A stretch of DNA of 64,000 nucleotides from Arachis hypogaea (taxonomy: Eukaryota; Streptophyta; Magnoliopsida; Fabales; Fabaceae). A model generated the notes under the pieces. It ran no database searches. It had not been told where the DNA came from and was given only the letters and a program-made list of their open reading frames with translations. Position 1 is the first letter of the stretch. The number at the start of each line of letters is the position of its first letter. The translations under genes and the position numbers were made by a program. Shown in pieces: positions 45,460 to 58,202 of this stretch. The stretch lies in contig NC_092052.1 of NCBI RefSeq assembly GCF_003086295.3, positions 77,876,687-77,940,686 of the forward strand. The letters are read 5' to 3'.

Positions 45460-46522
45460 GAAGTTGGGAATTAGGATCATTGAGGTCAAGTTTTCAAGGC
45501 ATAGGGACCATGATAGCAAGCATGCTACTTTGTATGGGTCTAGGAAGAATACTTGGTGTACTAAAGAGAATTCTATATGCTGACCACCCGAACGGAAAAA
45601 GCATGAAGATCAACTTGAAGACGAGTGCAAAAATAAGATATGGGATCCTGGATCAAAGCATGAAGACCAACTATGGGAGCTCATATCTTGGGTGGAACTC
45701 CATCCAAACTTGATGAAGATGGTTGGAATTTCTGTCAACCATTTGAGGAGCAAAGATCCTTGGAGAATCAAGGATGAGTACAAGCACAAGCCATCATGAC
45801 AAAGAGCATCTCAAATGTCCAACTTAAGGACTTAAACTAAAAGTGCTAGGTGGGAGACACCCCACCATGGTAGACTCTTTCCACTCTCTTGTAGCTTTGA
45901 TTAATAAATGATTGAGTTACCATTGTAGGTAGTTTTCTCTTCATATAGTCTCTTATCAATAATTCGGTTGGTTGTTGCATAACATGCAAAATTTGCTTGC
46001 TAGTAGTTGGAAAAGTTTCAAAACCAAAAAAAAGATTTTCGTGATTTTGTATTTTGATTAGTTTAGAGTTGTGAGCAGTGTTAGGGAGATGTTTAGCTTT
46101 TTTTGTATCCCTATATAAAAAAAGCAGGGACGCGCGCGCATGCTATACGTGCACGCGTCCATGAGCAGATGCACCCCTGGTTCATTTTCCAGAGAGTTGG
46201 GCAACCCTTGCGCAAACATTAAGCTTCTAGAACAAACCTCATGCATGCGTATGCGTACAGCACGCATACGCGTCGATTGCGTTTAAAAAAGAGCATGCGC
46301 ACGTGTACATGACGCGTACGCGTCGAGGCGCTGATACAACTCCCATACTTAGGACCCGAGAGTTGTGCTAACTCCCGGCCAACATCAAGCCTCTAGCCCA
46401 ACTCCTATCCCACGCGGATGCGTACATCACGCGTACGCGTCCATGCACATATTTCCGTCCACACCTAGGCGCGCTTGGTGCTTCTGCGTCTACCCCTTAT
46501 TTTGTCCATCCACGTGGACGCG
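45460..46522 (+). mobile_element. Remnant of the older plus-strand element, left piece (copy B)
   Basis: Decayed ORF tail (to about 45840), hairpin GGTGGG-AGACAC-CCCACC at 45849-45866, ACGCGT tract from about 46125. Here several CpG motifs lost in copy A are intact (for example GTACGCGTCGAGG near 46317 against GTACACGTCGAGG in A), so C-to-T decay continued after the copies separated. Confidence 0.65.
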
Positions 46523-49500
46523 TGTAACAACCCTGATTTTCGAGTATGCGAGATCTTTTCCGAAGGCACGAAATCCTCCGGAAGATCAGTAAGGGGAGAA
46601 CCTCTGATATATCATCAAGTATCTCAATCCTCATTGTCATTATGTCATCTTTAAGATAGAACCTTTTCTGAGGCACGCTCGATAACGTAGTCACGAAAAA
46701 CCCAGTTTTTGAACCGTATCGGTTAAGAATTTTGATTCTGTTTTTTGTAAATAGTCTCAGTTTGATGAATCGGACTCGATTCATGAGAGAAGAGAGATAA
46801 TAGGATAATATTATCATTATATTAGTATTAGAAGCTTCTTGAATGATATTATAAGGTTACTGGTCTGTTTTAGTTAAAAACAGGAAATCGGTTTAACCGG
46901 GTTCACAGTTTACCAGTGCAGCTTAGCACCGGTACTCTCTGATGACTTTAGCAATGCTAAGGCCTCATTATACATGCTTTATTCTCATATTAAATATGTT
47001 ACTAGTGTCTTTTATGCTAGTAGCTCAGAAAAGAATTTTTAGAGATGTTTTTACGTGTGTTCCGATACACCTAGTTTTAGTAGTTATACACCTGAGATAT
47101 TTTAATATTATTTTAATCCACCTTCAAGCCAACCAATCATAACTCACCCTACACCCCCAAGACACTCCAAGGCTGTCTCATTTTTTCATTTTGGCCGAAA
47201 ATAACAAGAGAGAAAAGAGAGAAACTTTCATGAACACTTAATCTTCAAAGCTTGATTTCTTCTGAACTAAAACTCAAATCAAAATTCCAATTTCACCAAA
47301 ATGATCCTCTCTTCTTCCTCTAAAAAACCATATAACTTATCAAGGCTGGAAATAAGGTGAGATGGCTGTCTCCCTCCCTCTTCAATTCGGTTTTCAAGGA
47401 AAACAATGCAAAACATGTGTTTTCTTGATGTTTTTCCTTAGGAATCATGCTTAACTTGATTTGAGGGCCAAGAAACGTGAATTTACAGCAAGTATAAGGT
47501 TATAAATCACTTCCTGACATGCTGAGTGATATTTGGTTAGTTGAGGGTTTTTGGATTTAAAGTTGTTCTTGATGTGATTTAGAAGGAAAAAGTGCTTAAG
47601 GACCACCTGAAAGTCTAACCGAATTAGGAGCAGCAAAACCAAGTAGGGTTTGAAAAATTTAATCTTGATTGATTGTGTTTGAGTTGTGTAATTATGATAT
47701 GGTTTGGTTGTGCTTGAAATTGATTGTTTATATGAGTGATTCTTGTTGAAAATTTGGTGAAATTTTGATGAAATTCAAGCTATGAACTTGTGTTCTTGTG
47801 GCTGCTGGAAAACGAAACCCTAACCCTTAAATTGGGGTTCAATTTGTGTTAAAATCATGCAGAAAAGATGGGGTTTTATTGGCTGCTAATTTATTATCAA
47901 TTATGGTAAAAATCGGTTGCTAAAAAGACTGAAAAACGGGTAAAAACAGAGAAAGAATCTGAAGAATTTATGAAGAACACAAAGAACACTTTGAGTGTGG
48001 TGAAGAACAATGAAAAACACCTTTTTGATTCATAAAAGGGCAAGGAAGTAATTAATTTGGTGTTTGGGGGGTTATTTTGTAATTTCTAAAAGTTAGGGTG
48101 GTCAAAGTAGAAATATTAAAAGTTACGGGTGGTAAAAAGTAAATTTTAAAGGTTAAAAGTTAAAGTAGGGTAATTTTCGAAAATATATTAATAAAATAAT
48201 AAATAATAATAAAATATTAAATAATAATATTTAATTAAAAATAATATTTTAATAAAAATAATAAAATAATGCAAAAAAGGCAGTTTTCTGTAAAAGTTTT
48301 AGAAAGACAACTTTAAGTGCAGAATCTCATAATTACCTTCATAAAATACTTAGGGAGTGGTAATAACATGTTAGTGAGGCAAAGATAAAAGAAAGATAAA
48401 AAGTTGAAGAAAAGATAAAAGTCGAAGAAAAAGTCTGTAAAGTTTTAATGACAGAAAAACAGACAGAGATTAGTGAACGAACTAGGGCAACATAGTTAGT
48501 TCTTGAGTTCCAACTAGAGTTAGGTATAATATGAAAAGTTAAACTATTTCAGTATAGAATTAATGAACCTATACTTGGAACAGACTAAGTATTCATACCG
48601 AAATTTACATAAGCTTTAAATACATATGTTAAGCAGAGAAATCAAAGCAGAGTAAAGAAACACAGAGAACAGAGTAACCAGAGAAGAATAAAGGGATACA
48701 GAGAAAAGAGTAATCAGAGCAAAGTAAAAAGACAAAGAGATAAGAGTAATGTGATAAAGAGAAATGGTTTGAGTTAAGATGTTGTAAAAGTAAAAGGTGT
48801 AGAGTTTGTATAGCATGATTGAACAGAGAAAGAAAGAGGTACTGCATAAGAATGTGAAAGTGATGATGAATAATGAGAATGTTAATGAATGATGATAATG
48901 AGAATGATTATGTAAGAATCTGCTGCAGAGAGGCAGTCAGATAGATGGTGGTACGACCACTGAGAACGCTTTCCTGGGATACCTTGCTATAATGCTTTAC
49001 TGTAAGACAGAGGTTGCTTACAGAGGTATCGAGATGAGTGTGCTCCTGTAAGACAGAGGTTGCTTACAGTGAGTGTGTTGTTGCTCCTGTAAGATAGAGG
49101 TTGCTTACAGTGAGTGTGTTGTTGCTCCTGTAAGACAGAGGTTGCTTACAGTGAGTATATTGTTGCTCCTGTAAGACAGAGGTTGCTTACAGTGAGTGTG
49201 TTGGGCGTATATTGGCTAATAAGTGCCGCCCTGCAAGACAAAGGTTGCTTGCAGTGGATATTGCCAACAGGAAAGCCTTATCCAGACAGAGGTTGCTGGG
49301 TAACGTCAGGAGCGGGTATGTAACCGACAGATGAGCTCATTACCTGCACTAGGGCTAGACATGCATCATATTTGGTTGCGCATTTCCTCTGTTATGATTG
49401 TTGTTTGAATGTATGCCTTCTTTGTTTTCATTCTATTCTCTGTGTCTGTGTTTTGTTTTCTTGTATTCTTTTGTTTGTGTTTTGCTTTTTGTTTTCTCTA

Positions 49501-50347
49501 TTTTCTCTATTTATCTGTTTCTTCTGTCTACTGCTTCTCAGTATTCTGCTATTTATCTGCTAAATAACACGGAATTAATGAACGTAACTAATAACCCCGG
49601 CCCTACTAAGAACTCCCCAGTTCTTACCCCTTCTCTCTCCCTTCCCCCTTCAGATGGAAGCATGAGTACCCTTCCATAGTTTGCTGATGACTGTTCTGCA
49701 AAGATGATTCTGCTCTAGGTAGTCTTCTGAGTCTAGAGTGAACTCCGTTACCTGTTTATATGTATATATTGTGAGGCCAGCCAACGTCTGCACCCTGTTT
49801 ATCTACAAATTTTAACCTAAGTCCTCCGTACGATGTTGCTGTTATGTGGCCACTCGATGAAGTACTTGAGAGACGTTCTTTGATGACATATGATCGTGCA
49901 GAGGATTAGTAGACGACCTTCCAACTTTTGATGATGATCCACCTGACTTGAGTTTTGAAGACCTAGAACGTATTTTCCCTCGCTTTAGTAGTTTAGAGGG
50001 ACTAGGTGAGTATAGAGTCTAGGCTAGCTTGGGCGCCAGCTTAGGGACTTCTTGAACAGGTCAGGACCTGGGATGTTGTATGTATATATATGTATATAGT
50101 TATTATCTAGCTATGTCTAGGGGTGTTCTAACTAAAAGTCTATACTCTAATAAAGGCTGGATCACCGAATATTGTCAATTGTTTGTTAATCCAAACGTTT
50201 TTAAAAAAAAAAGTACCTCGTAAAATAACTACGCTTTTAACAACGAATCAGGCTCATATAATAAAGAATAGATAATAATTAGGTAGACAAGTTGGTAGCG
50301 CTCAGTTTCTAGTATGATCATGACGTACCAGAAATTGGGTCGTTATA
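46523..50347. mobile_element. Solo LTR, 3.83 kb, with 5-bp target duplication (copy B)
   Basis: Starts TGTAACAACCC; the last bases read CGTTATA instead of CGTTACA. Target duplication ACGCG at 46518-46522 and 50348-50352. Shorter than copy A mainly through the 77-bp deletion near 50182. Confidence 0.82.
49000..49303 (+). repeat. Tandem stem-loops with invariant loop GACAGAGGTTGC (copy B)
   Basis: Seven clean units: five with stem CTGTAA/TTACAG (49000, 49046, 49087, 49128 and 49169 region), one with CTGCAA/TTGCAG (49231-49254) and one with TTATCCA/TGGGTAA (49278-49303, one G-T pair). Just upstream a GTGGT-ACG-ACCAC hairpin lies near 48947. Confidence 0.92.
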
Positions 50348-50352
50348 ACGCG

Positions 50353-52049
50353 CACGGTGCGCGCACGCGTGGATTCAAAAACCATAACCCCATCCACGCG
50401 AGGCCCATAGCGCAGTCCCGTACCCTAAACCCCTCTTCTCTCTAACGTTCCTTCTCCTCCCTCTTTACTCCCAAAACCAACACCGCGACCACCACACCGG
50501 CGACCTCACAGCCGCCACCGTCATCCTCTTCCCTCCTCTCTTTCTCTTTTCCTCGCTTCCTTTCTCTCACCGTTTCTCCTCTCACCCATCTCTCTCTCAT
50601 CTCTGTCGACCAATCGCCGCCAGCAACTGCCGTGGCAACCATTGTTGTCGACGGTGACCCGCAACCACCAACCCTCATCAACCCTTTCTCTGCTTCACCC
50701 AGTCGAACCCCATCTCTGCTCCTTGCTTCCCTGTTCTTTGAGCCACACCTTTACTCACTTCTCCTACTCTCCTTCAACAACCACCGCAAGCTCCACTGCG
50801 CTGCTACCATTCTTGGGTAGTGCTACAGCTCTGCTACCTCCTCCTTTCCATTCTCCCATTCTATTTCTCTCTGCCTCTGCACTCCAGGTTCCTTACCTCC
50901 TGCATGTTTTACTTGATCCTAGGTTGTTAGGTAGCTAGGTTGTGGTTAGAAGATCCTAGGCTTGATAACTGCTCCGTTTGTGTTTATTTGTTTGAATGTT
51001 GCATGCTTTGCTGAGTGATGTTGGTATGATATACTGTGTTTGTTTCATGTGACTTGATTCTCCTGCTACCTTGCTTGATTAATGCTACCCGAATCATATG
51101 CATTCCATGATTAATCTACCTGTTGGTTATGACTGGGATTCATCTGTAATCTGTTTTGCTGCTTTCTGCTATCCAGGAACATTTGAATTACTGCCGGAAT
51201 GCTGCCCAAATTTCTCGAAACTATTTTGGTTTTAAACTCGTTACCTAGAACTGAACTTGGTATTATAGAAATTAAGTTTTGTTTGACTTACGCCAAGTTC
51301 AATTTCTAGGCTAATTTGCTCGGCTTTTTCTTGTTCATTGTGCTTCCGTGATACGCATTGAACCTTCATGTGCTTTCACTTTTCAAGTTAAAGCAAATGC
51401 ATTTTTGACTCACAACAAGCTTCCCATTTGCTTTTAACTTGCAATTCCCCTAAATGCAGTTCATTCTTTTGCACTAATTGGTGCATTTCGCTCGTGTAAC
51501 TCTCTTGACTCAAACTGGTTTCTAACTTGATTTAGTTACACAAAGCACATATTTCACTTTTGCAAACACCAATTGTTGTACATTTAGTGACCGTGACACT
51601 TGTTGATGACTTGCTTCCCATTTATATGCTTTCATGCATTTTTGATGTTTCATCATCAATTAGTACATCCTTTCCTCATGATTGTGAGTTTGCTTGTTGA
51701 ACTTCTATTGAGTAAACCAATAGCCGTCATACCACTAATGTTATAACCAACTTTCTAACCTTTAACGTGATTAACTTGATAACTTTCTTTTTGATCTTAA
51801 ACTAACCCATTGATCATTCTTTTGGGTATGATGCTTATTGAACCTAATACACAAGCATTGTGGACTTATTGTTTGAAATCTTGGTTTATGGCTTTGTTTC
51901 CTGTGATTACTTGCATTCCAAGTTTTCATCATTTTTGACTCACTTCATGATTGCTTGTCACTCGTCTTGTATTCTGAATATGTCATTCCTTGCTTTCTAT
52001 TCCTCTACTTGGCTTAATTGTTTATATCCTGTCATATCTGCTTTTTAGG
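50353..52049 (+). other. Leader and probable intron before the env-position ORF (copy B)
   Basis: As 10845-12538. The acceptor-like TTTTTAG ends at 52048, one base before the ATG at 52050. CT-rich 50425-50900 gives low-complexity open frames only. Confidence 0.5.
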
Positions 52050-53249
52050 ATGGCTGATCGAGGTACAGCCAAGGCTACTACCTCAAGAAAGAGGAAAAAA
52101 TCTCAGGCCCCTTCTACCTCTCCTTTTGTGGACTATACAAAAAACCCGATTAATGATAAGGAGAAGGCCGATCAATTGCTGCCTGTCCCAAACACAGATA
52201 GGTTCCCTAACCTATACTGTGAACTTCATTTCCCAAGCTACAATAAAAAGAACCTGAATATAAAAAAGAAGCTGGCCATTCCATCTGACCTGAGGCTAAC
52301 CATTAATAACCATATTGAGAGAATGGGCCAGGATTTCATTGATAGAGAGCTGGGTAGGGTGAACAGATCTTGGGTTCAAGAGTTTTATTGTAACTTCTTC
52401 AGATACACCCTTGAGTTGGTTCTCATCAGAGGCAGCCAAGTGCCAATCACGAAAGCCGCCATTGAGGATGCACTCCACTGTAGGCCTAAGACCAGTGAGA
52501 AGGATGCTTTTGAGCTGGTTGAGGTGGAGTTGCACTGTATGACATTCGATTATGATGCTTTGAGGGATGTAGTCGCCACCCCGGATGCCCCTTGGGTGAT
52601 GGACTCTGACAAAAGGAAGCCCAAGGGGATGCTATTTACTTATCTGACTAGGGAGGCCAGGACGCGACAGCAGATCTTTGCCCATTACGTCATGCCGACC
52701 ACTCATTTCTCTGAGATTTCAGTTTCCATGCTTGTCCTAATCAGCTGTGTCCTGGAGGGGAAGGAGGTATATTTCCCCCAGCTGATTAGGAGGTTCATGT
52801 GGCGCGCTCACATCCGTTGCTCATTCCCATTTCCGACATTGGTCACACAGATGATCCAGAGAGTCAGCGTTTCGTGGCTAGCAGATGATGTGTCTCCACC
52901 CCCACCCTCCCTGAGAAGGAGGAGGTGACGATTCCATGGGGGACATGGGTGCACGAGAAGCCCGCATCCAGGCGCCGGTCTCGAGCCAGAGCAGCACTGG
53001 AGGTAGTTACACCCTCTTCAGCAGCAGCAACAATACCTTTACCACCAATACCAGCACCCCAGCGGACCTACCTTCTGGTTCAGCACCTGTTCCGGTTCAT
53101 AGAGCGCACTGAGCACCATATCATGTGATGCCTTGATAGAGTGGATCAGGCATTCATGGCACAGGGTGTTGAGTTACCCCCTCTTCCGGACTCTTCCGCA
53201 TCCGATGAGTAGGAGCCGGCCCAGCCGGAGGCACCTCCATTGACGCAGG
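52050..53249 (+). pseudogene. Env-position ORF, plant-transposon-protein type (copy B, better preserved)
   Basis: Starts MADRGTAKATTSRKRKKSQ, a basic nuclear-signal-like N-terminus. The frame is open for 292 codons to 52928. Conserved-looking parts: NTDRFPNLYCELHFPSY, WVQEFYCNFFRYTLE, ITKAAIEDALHC, WVMDSDKRKPKGMLFTYLT, HYVMPTTHFSEISVSML, GKEVYFPQLIRRFMWRAHI. I judge it to be the 'putative plant transposon protein' domain family (from memory). A one-base shift near 52915 moves to VTIPWGTWVHEKP; TGA near 53126 and TAG near 53208 follow, and the LTR at 53250 cuts off the rest. No signal peptide or transmembrane segment, so it is not an envelope glycoprotein. Confidence 0.8.
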
Positions 53250-54855
53250 TGGTGCACGAAATTGTGATTACACTTTTTACAACTCCGCACAACTAACCAG
53301 CAAGTGCACTGGGTCGTCCAAGTAATACCTTACGTGAGTAAGGGTCGATCCCACGGAGATTGTTGGCTTGAAGCAAGCTATGGTTATTTTGTAAATCTTA
53401 GTCAGGAGATTAATGATAAGAGTGATTGTATTTATGAAAAATAAATAACATGAAATAAATAGTACTTGTGATTCAGTAATGAGAAACAGGCTGAGGTTTC
53501 GGAGATGCTCTGTCGTCTGAATCTCTGCTTTCCTACTGTCTTCTTCTCCAAACATGCATGGCTTCCTTCAATGGCAAGCTTTATGATCCTCTCGGATGAA
53601 AAATACTAGGTACGATCTCTGAACGGCTAATCAACTGTCGGATTTCTCGTCTCGGATGAAAAATACCATGTACAGCTACCACACGGCTAATCATCTGTCG
53701 GTTTCCGCTGGTGTCGGAATAGGACCCTTGTCCTTTTGCACACTGTCACTGTGCCCAACATTCGCAGGTTTGAAGCCCGTCACAGTTATCCCTTTTTAGA
53801 TCCTACTCAGAATACCACAGACAAGGTTTAGACTTTTCGGATCCTAGGAATGCTGCCAATTGGTTCTAGCCTATACCACGAAGATACTAGTCTCACGGGC
53901 TCGGTCCGTGTATTAGATACCCAAGAGATACGCACTCAAGCTGTTGTCCAATGACTACGTTGAGCTCAGATAGAATGGGAGTGGTTGTCAGGCATGCGTT
54001 CATAGATTTGAGGATAATGATGAGTGTCACGGATCATCATATTCTCTATATTGAAGTACGAGTGAGTATCTTAGAATAGAAAGCGTGATTGAATAGAAAA
54101 CAGTAGTAATTATATTAATCCTTTGAAACACAGCAGAGCTCCTCACCCCCACCTATGGGGTTTAGAGGCTCATACTGTAGAAGATACAATATGAAGTGTA
54201 AAATGTCATAAGGTGCTTAATGAATCTCTAAAAGTAGTTTTTATACTAAACTAGTAACTTAGGTTTACAGAAAAATGAGTAACTAAGTGCAGATAGTGCA
54301 AAAATTCACTTCTGGGACCCACTTGGTGTGTGTTTGGGCTGAGATTTCAAGCTTTCACGTGCATATGCCTAAAGTTGGCGTTAAACACCACCTTGAGTGC
54401 CAAAATGGCGATTAACGCCAAGAAAGGTGCCAGTTCTGGCATTTTACGCCAGAAAATTTTTGGCTGGATTTTAACGCCAGTGTGGGCCATCAAATCTCGG
54501 GCAAAGCATAAACTATTATATATTGCTGGAAAGCCCAAGATGTGTACTTTCCAATGCGATTGAGAGCACGCCAATTGGGCTTCTGTAGCTCTAGAAAATA
54601 CACTTCGAGTGCAGGAGGGTCAGAATCCAACAGCATCTGCAGTCCTTTTTTAGCCTCTGAATGAGATTTTTGCTCAGATCCCTCAATTTCCGCCAGAAAA
54701 TACTTGAAATTACAGAAAAACACACAAACTCATAGTAAATTCCAGAAATGTGATTTTTGAATAAAAACTAATAAAAATATAATAAAATGTAACTAAAATA
54801 TACTAAAAACTATGTAAAAACAATGCCAAAAAGGGTATAAATTATCTGCTCATCA
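53250..54855 (-). repeat. 3' LTR of the minus-strand Athila-like element (copy B)
   Basis: 1606 bp, the same length as copy A. TGATGAGCAGATAATTTATA start and GTGCACCA end on the sense strand. Contains GGCGTTAAAC/GATTAACGCC motifs (54375-54480). Confidence 0.85.
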
Positions 54856-56033
54856 CAACACCAAACTTAAATTGTTGCTTGTCCCCAAGCAACTAAAAAC
54901 AAAATAGATTAAAAAGAAGAGAAAATACAATAAATTTCAAATATCAATGTAGCTCAGTTCCAATTAAATAAGTGGGACTAGTAGCTTTTTGTTTCTGAAC
55001 ATTTTTGGCATCTCACTTTATCCTTTGAAGTTCAGAATGATTGGCATCCATAGGAACTCAGAATTCAGATAGTGTTATTGATTCTCCTAGTTCAGTTTGT
55101 TGATTCTTGAACACAGCTACTTTATGAGTCTTGGCCGTGACCCTAAGCATTTTGTTTTCCAGTATTACCACCGGATACATAAATGCCACAGACACATAAC
55201 TGGGTGAACCTTTTCAGATTGTGACTTAGCTTTGCTAGAGTCCCTAGTTAGAGGTGCCCAGAGCTCTTAAGCACACTCTTTTTGCTTTGGACCACGACTT
55301 TAACCGCTCAGTCTCAAGCTTTTCACTTGACACCTTCACGCTACAAGCACATGGTTAGGGACAGCTTGGTTTAGCCGCTTAGGCTAGGATTTATTTCTTT
55401 GAGCCCTCCTATCCATTAATGCTCAAAGCCTTGGGTCCTTTTTACCCTTGCCTTTTAGTTTAAAGGGTTATTGGCTTTTTTTGCTTGCTTTTGTTTCTTT
55501 TTGTTTCTTTTTCTTTATTTTTTTTGCTTCTTTTTTTTCGCAAGCTTTGTGTTCTTCACTACTTTTTCTTGCTTCAAGAATCAATTTTATGATTTTTCAG
55601 ATTATCAATAACATTTCTCTTTTTTCATTATTCTTCCAAGAGCCAACAATTTTAACATTCATAAACCTCACTCTAAAAAATATGCACTGTTCAAGCATTC
55701 ATTTAGAAAATAAAAAGTATTGCCACCACATCAAAATAATTAGATTATTTCCAATATAAAATTCGTAATCCATGTATTTTTTTTCTTTTTCAGAAAACAT
55801 TTCTTTTATTTAAGAAAGGTGAAGGATTCATGGGACATTCATAGCTTTTAAGACATAGACACTAAACTTTTAATAATCATGTAATAAAAATAAGACATAA
55901 AATAAACATAAAAGCAGACAATTAATAATAAAAGAAAGGAAATTAAAGACATAAAAATAAATAACTCTAATACTAATGCTCATGTAACTCTTATAATAGG
56001 TTTCTAATAATAAAATTATCACAGAGTTGGGAC
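54856..56033 (-). other. Noncoding tract before the 3' LTR (copy B)
   Basis: Hairpin TTGCTTG/CAAGCAA at 54875-54892 and the TTTAAGTTTGGTGTTG motif adjoin the LTR; the TATGTGTCTGTGGCAT block (sense) lies near 55190. No credible ORF. Confidence 0.7.
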
Positions 56034-57209
56034 TCAACAACCTTGATTTTGAGGGGTAGGTGCTCCTTCAATCTGTCGGACGTTCAACTCTTCAAGGGAC
56101 AGCTTTTGACGCTTTAGCTCCTGTATCTCGCGCCCTTGTTCTCTTGTTCTATGAGCATTTTGCAGAGCATGCTGTTTTGATTCTGTGTTCTTCTTTGAGT
56201 TGATTCACAGCTTCTTGCAGCTTGGTGACAGATGCTTCTAAGCGGGCCCAGTAGTCAAATTGAGGAATTTCTGGGAGGAGCTCATGTGCCCCCCTCTTGA
56301 TGAGGTTATCTTGAATTTGAGGTCCATCCATCACTTTTTTGATGATTGGGCATTCAACTGTGATATATTCATCCACACCCATCTGTACCCCCGCATCTTT
56401 GCATAACAGACTAATCAAGCTTGGGTAGGCCAATTTGGCCTCAGTGGATTCCTTGTTTGTAAACATGTAAATTTCAGCAGGGATCAGCTGATGAATCTCT
56501 ACCTCCTTCCCCAGCATAATACAGTGAATCATCACTACCCTCTTGACAGTGACTTCAGATCAGTTGCTGGTTGGGAGTATAGAATGCCCAATGAAATCCA
56601 GCCAACCTTAGCAACTGGTTTGAGATCACCTCTCTTTAGTTGGTTTGGGACACCTTTTGAATTAGTAATCCACTTGGTTCCAGGGAGGCATATGTCCTCT
56701 AGAACTTGATCTAGCCTTTTATCCTTGGCCATTCTCCTATTAAAGAACTCTGGATCATCTTGTAGTTGAGGAAGTTTAAGAACTTCTCTCACTTTGTCAA
56801 AGTAGAAGTAAATAATCTTCCCTTTGACCATAGTCCGGAAGGAGTAGAAAGCAGTTCCCTCTAATCTTTGCTTTTCTGTCATCCACAAATTTGCATAAAA
56901 TTCCTGGACCATGTTTCTTCCAACATGTATCTCAGGATTTGCCAGGACTTCCTAGCCCCTGTTTTGAATCTGCTCTTGGATCTCCGGATATTCATCTTCT
57001 TTCAGATTGAACCTAACTTCCGGGATCACTGATCTTCTGCACAGAATTTTGAAATAATGGTCTATATGTTCTTTGGTGCAGAAGTTCTCATGCATCCAAC
57101 GTGGTTTTGGATTGCTCTCTTTCTTGTCTTTTGAAGCGGTTTGTCTTCCTTTGGGTGCCATGAGATTAGTTTGTTTTAACTCAGGGATCACAGAAATCAC
57201 ACCAAACAT
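56034..57209 (-). pseudogene. Env-position ORF of the minus-strand element (copy B)
   Basis: Starts MFGVISVIPELKQTNLMAPK at 57209 within the ATGTTTGGTGTG motif, preceded by a hairpin (57215-57234). A basic QTASKDKKESNPKPR segment is followed by the same domain as at 52050 (NMVQEFYANLW, LPGTKWITNSKGVP, VVMIHCIMLGKEVEIHQLIP). TAG at 56954-56952 replaces Trp, and a one-base shift lies near 56565. The C-terminal coiled-coil-like part (YWARLEASVTKLQEAVNQLK) and an EIQELKRQKLSLEEL segment follow, ending at TGA 56036-56034. No membrane segment. Role unknown. Confidence 0.8.
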
Positions 57210-57716
57210 AGAGATTTGCTTGTCCTCAAGGAAAATAAAAAGAAAGAAGATGAATAGATGGAGAGAAGGATTCGAATGATGGAGGAGAGGGGATGGCCGA
57301 ATTTATAAATAAAGGGCAGGGAGGGAAGGGGTTCGAAATTTTTAGAAAAAGATATGATTTGAAAGATATGATTGATAAAAGATAAACATAATATGAAAAA
57401 GAGAAGATTGTTTTCAAAATTTAAGAGATATGAAAAAGATATGAGGAAGTTAGATCTGAATTTTTGTTTATGCATCTAAGAATTAAAAGATAATAGGAAT
57501 GTGTTTAAAAAGATTTGAAAAGAAATTGGAAATATGAATGAGTTTTTGAAAAGGATTTGAAAAGAATTGAAAAAGAATTAAAAAGAATTTATAAGATTAT
57601 AAATTTTTGTCAATGGAAATTAAAAAATGAATGTTTATAATGTTTGGATGCAGAAAATTTTGATTTAAAACATGAAAATTCGAAAAAAATTGAATTGGAA
57701 ACGAAATTACCTCTCC

Positions 57717-57997
57717 CCTAGCTGTTCTGGCATTAAACGCCCAGAATGATAGCCATTATGGCGTTTAACGCCCATCTGGTGGCCATTTTGGGCGTTTAAC
57801 GCCCAGCCAGGTACCTTGGCTGGCGTTAAACGCCAGAAATTCTTTTTTACTGGGCGTTTTTGTGATCGCCCAGAATGCTGCCATTTCTGGCGTAAAACGC
57901 CCAGAATGCTGCCCATTCTGGCGTTTAATGCCCAGAATGATACCTTTACTGGCGTTTAACGCCCAAATTGCCTCTTTACTGGCATTTTGATGCCAGT
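57717..57997. repeat. GGCGTTTAACGCC palindrome array (copy B)
   Basis: Unit for unit the same as 18190-18480. The flank 57240-57700 is AT-rich, with GAAAAAGATATGA-like repeats and no ORF of note. Confidence 0.9.
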
Positions 57998-58142
57998 GAG
58001 CTTTTTTTCTCTGTGATTCTTCTGCTTTATGTTCTGAACCTTCATTTCCCTGACTTGTTCACTGAAAAGCTTTACTAAACATGAACAACAAAATTAAATG
58101 GACTTATGTAATTGTTATAAACATCTAAATTTTTGCTAATGG

Positions 58143-58158
58143 CTGGGTTGCCTCCCAG
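58143..58158 (-). other. Conserved post-integrase hairpin, CTGGG type (copy B)
   Basis: Sense CTGGG-AGGCAA-CCCAG, 45 bases after the integrase stop at 58205-58203. Confidence 0.8.
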
Positions 58159-58202
58159 TAACTGCTTCTTTACTGTCTTTAGCTGGACTTTTACTGAGTT
58201 TT

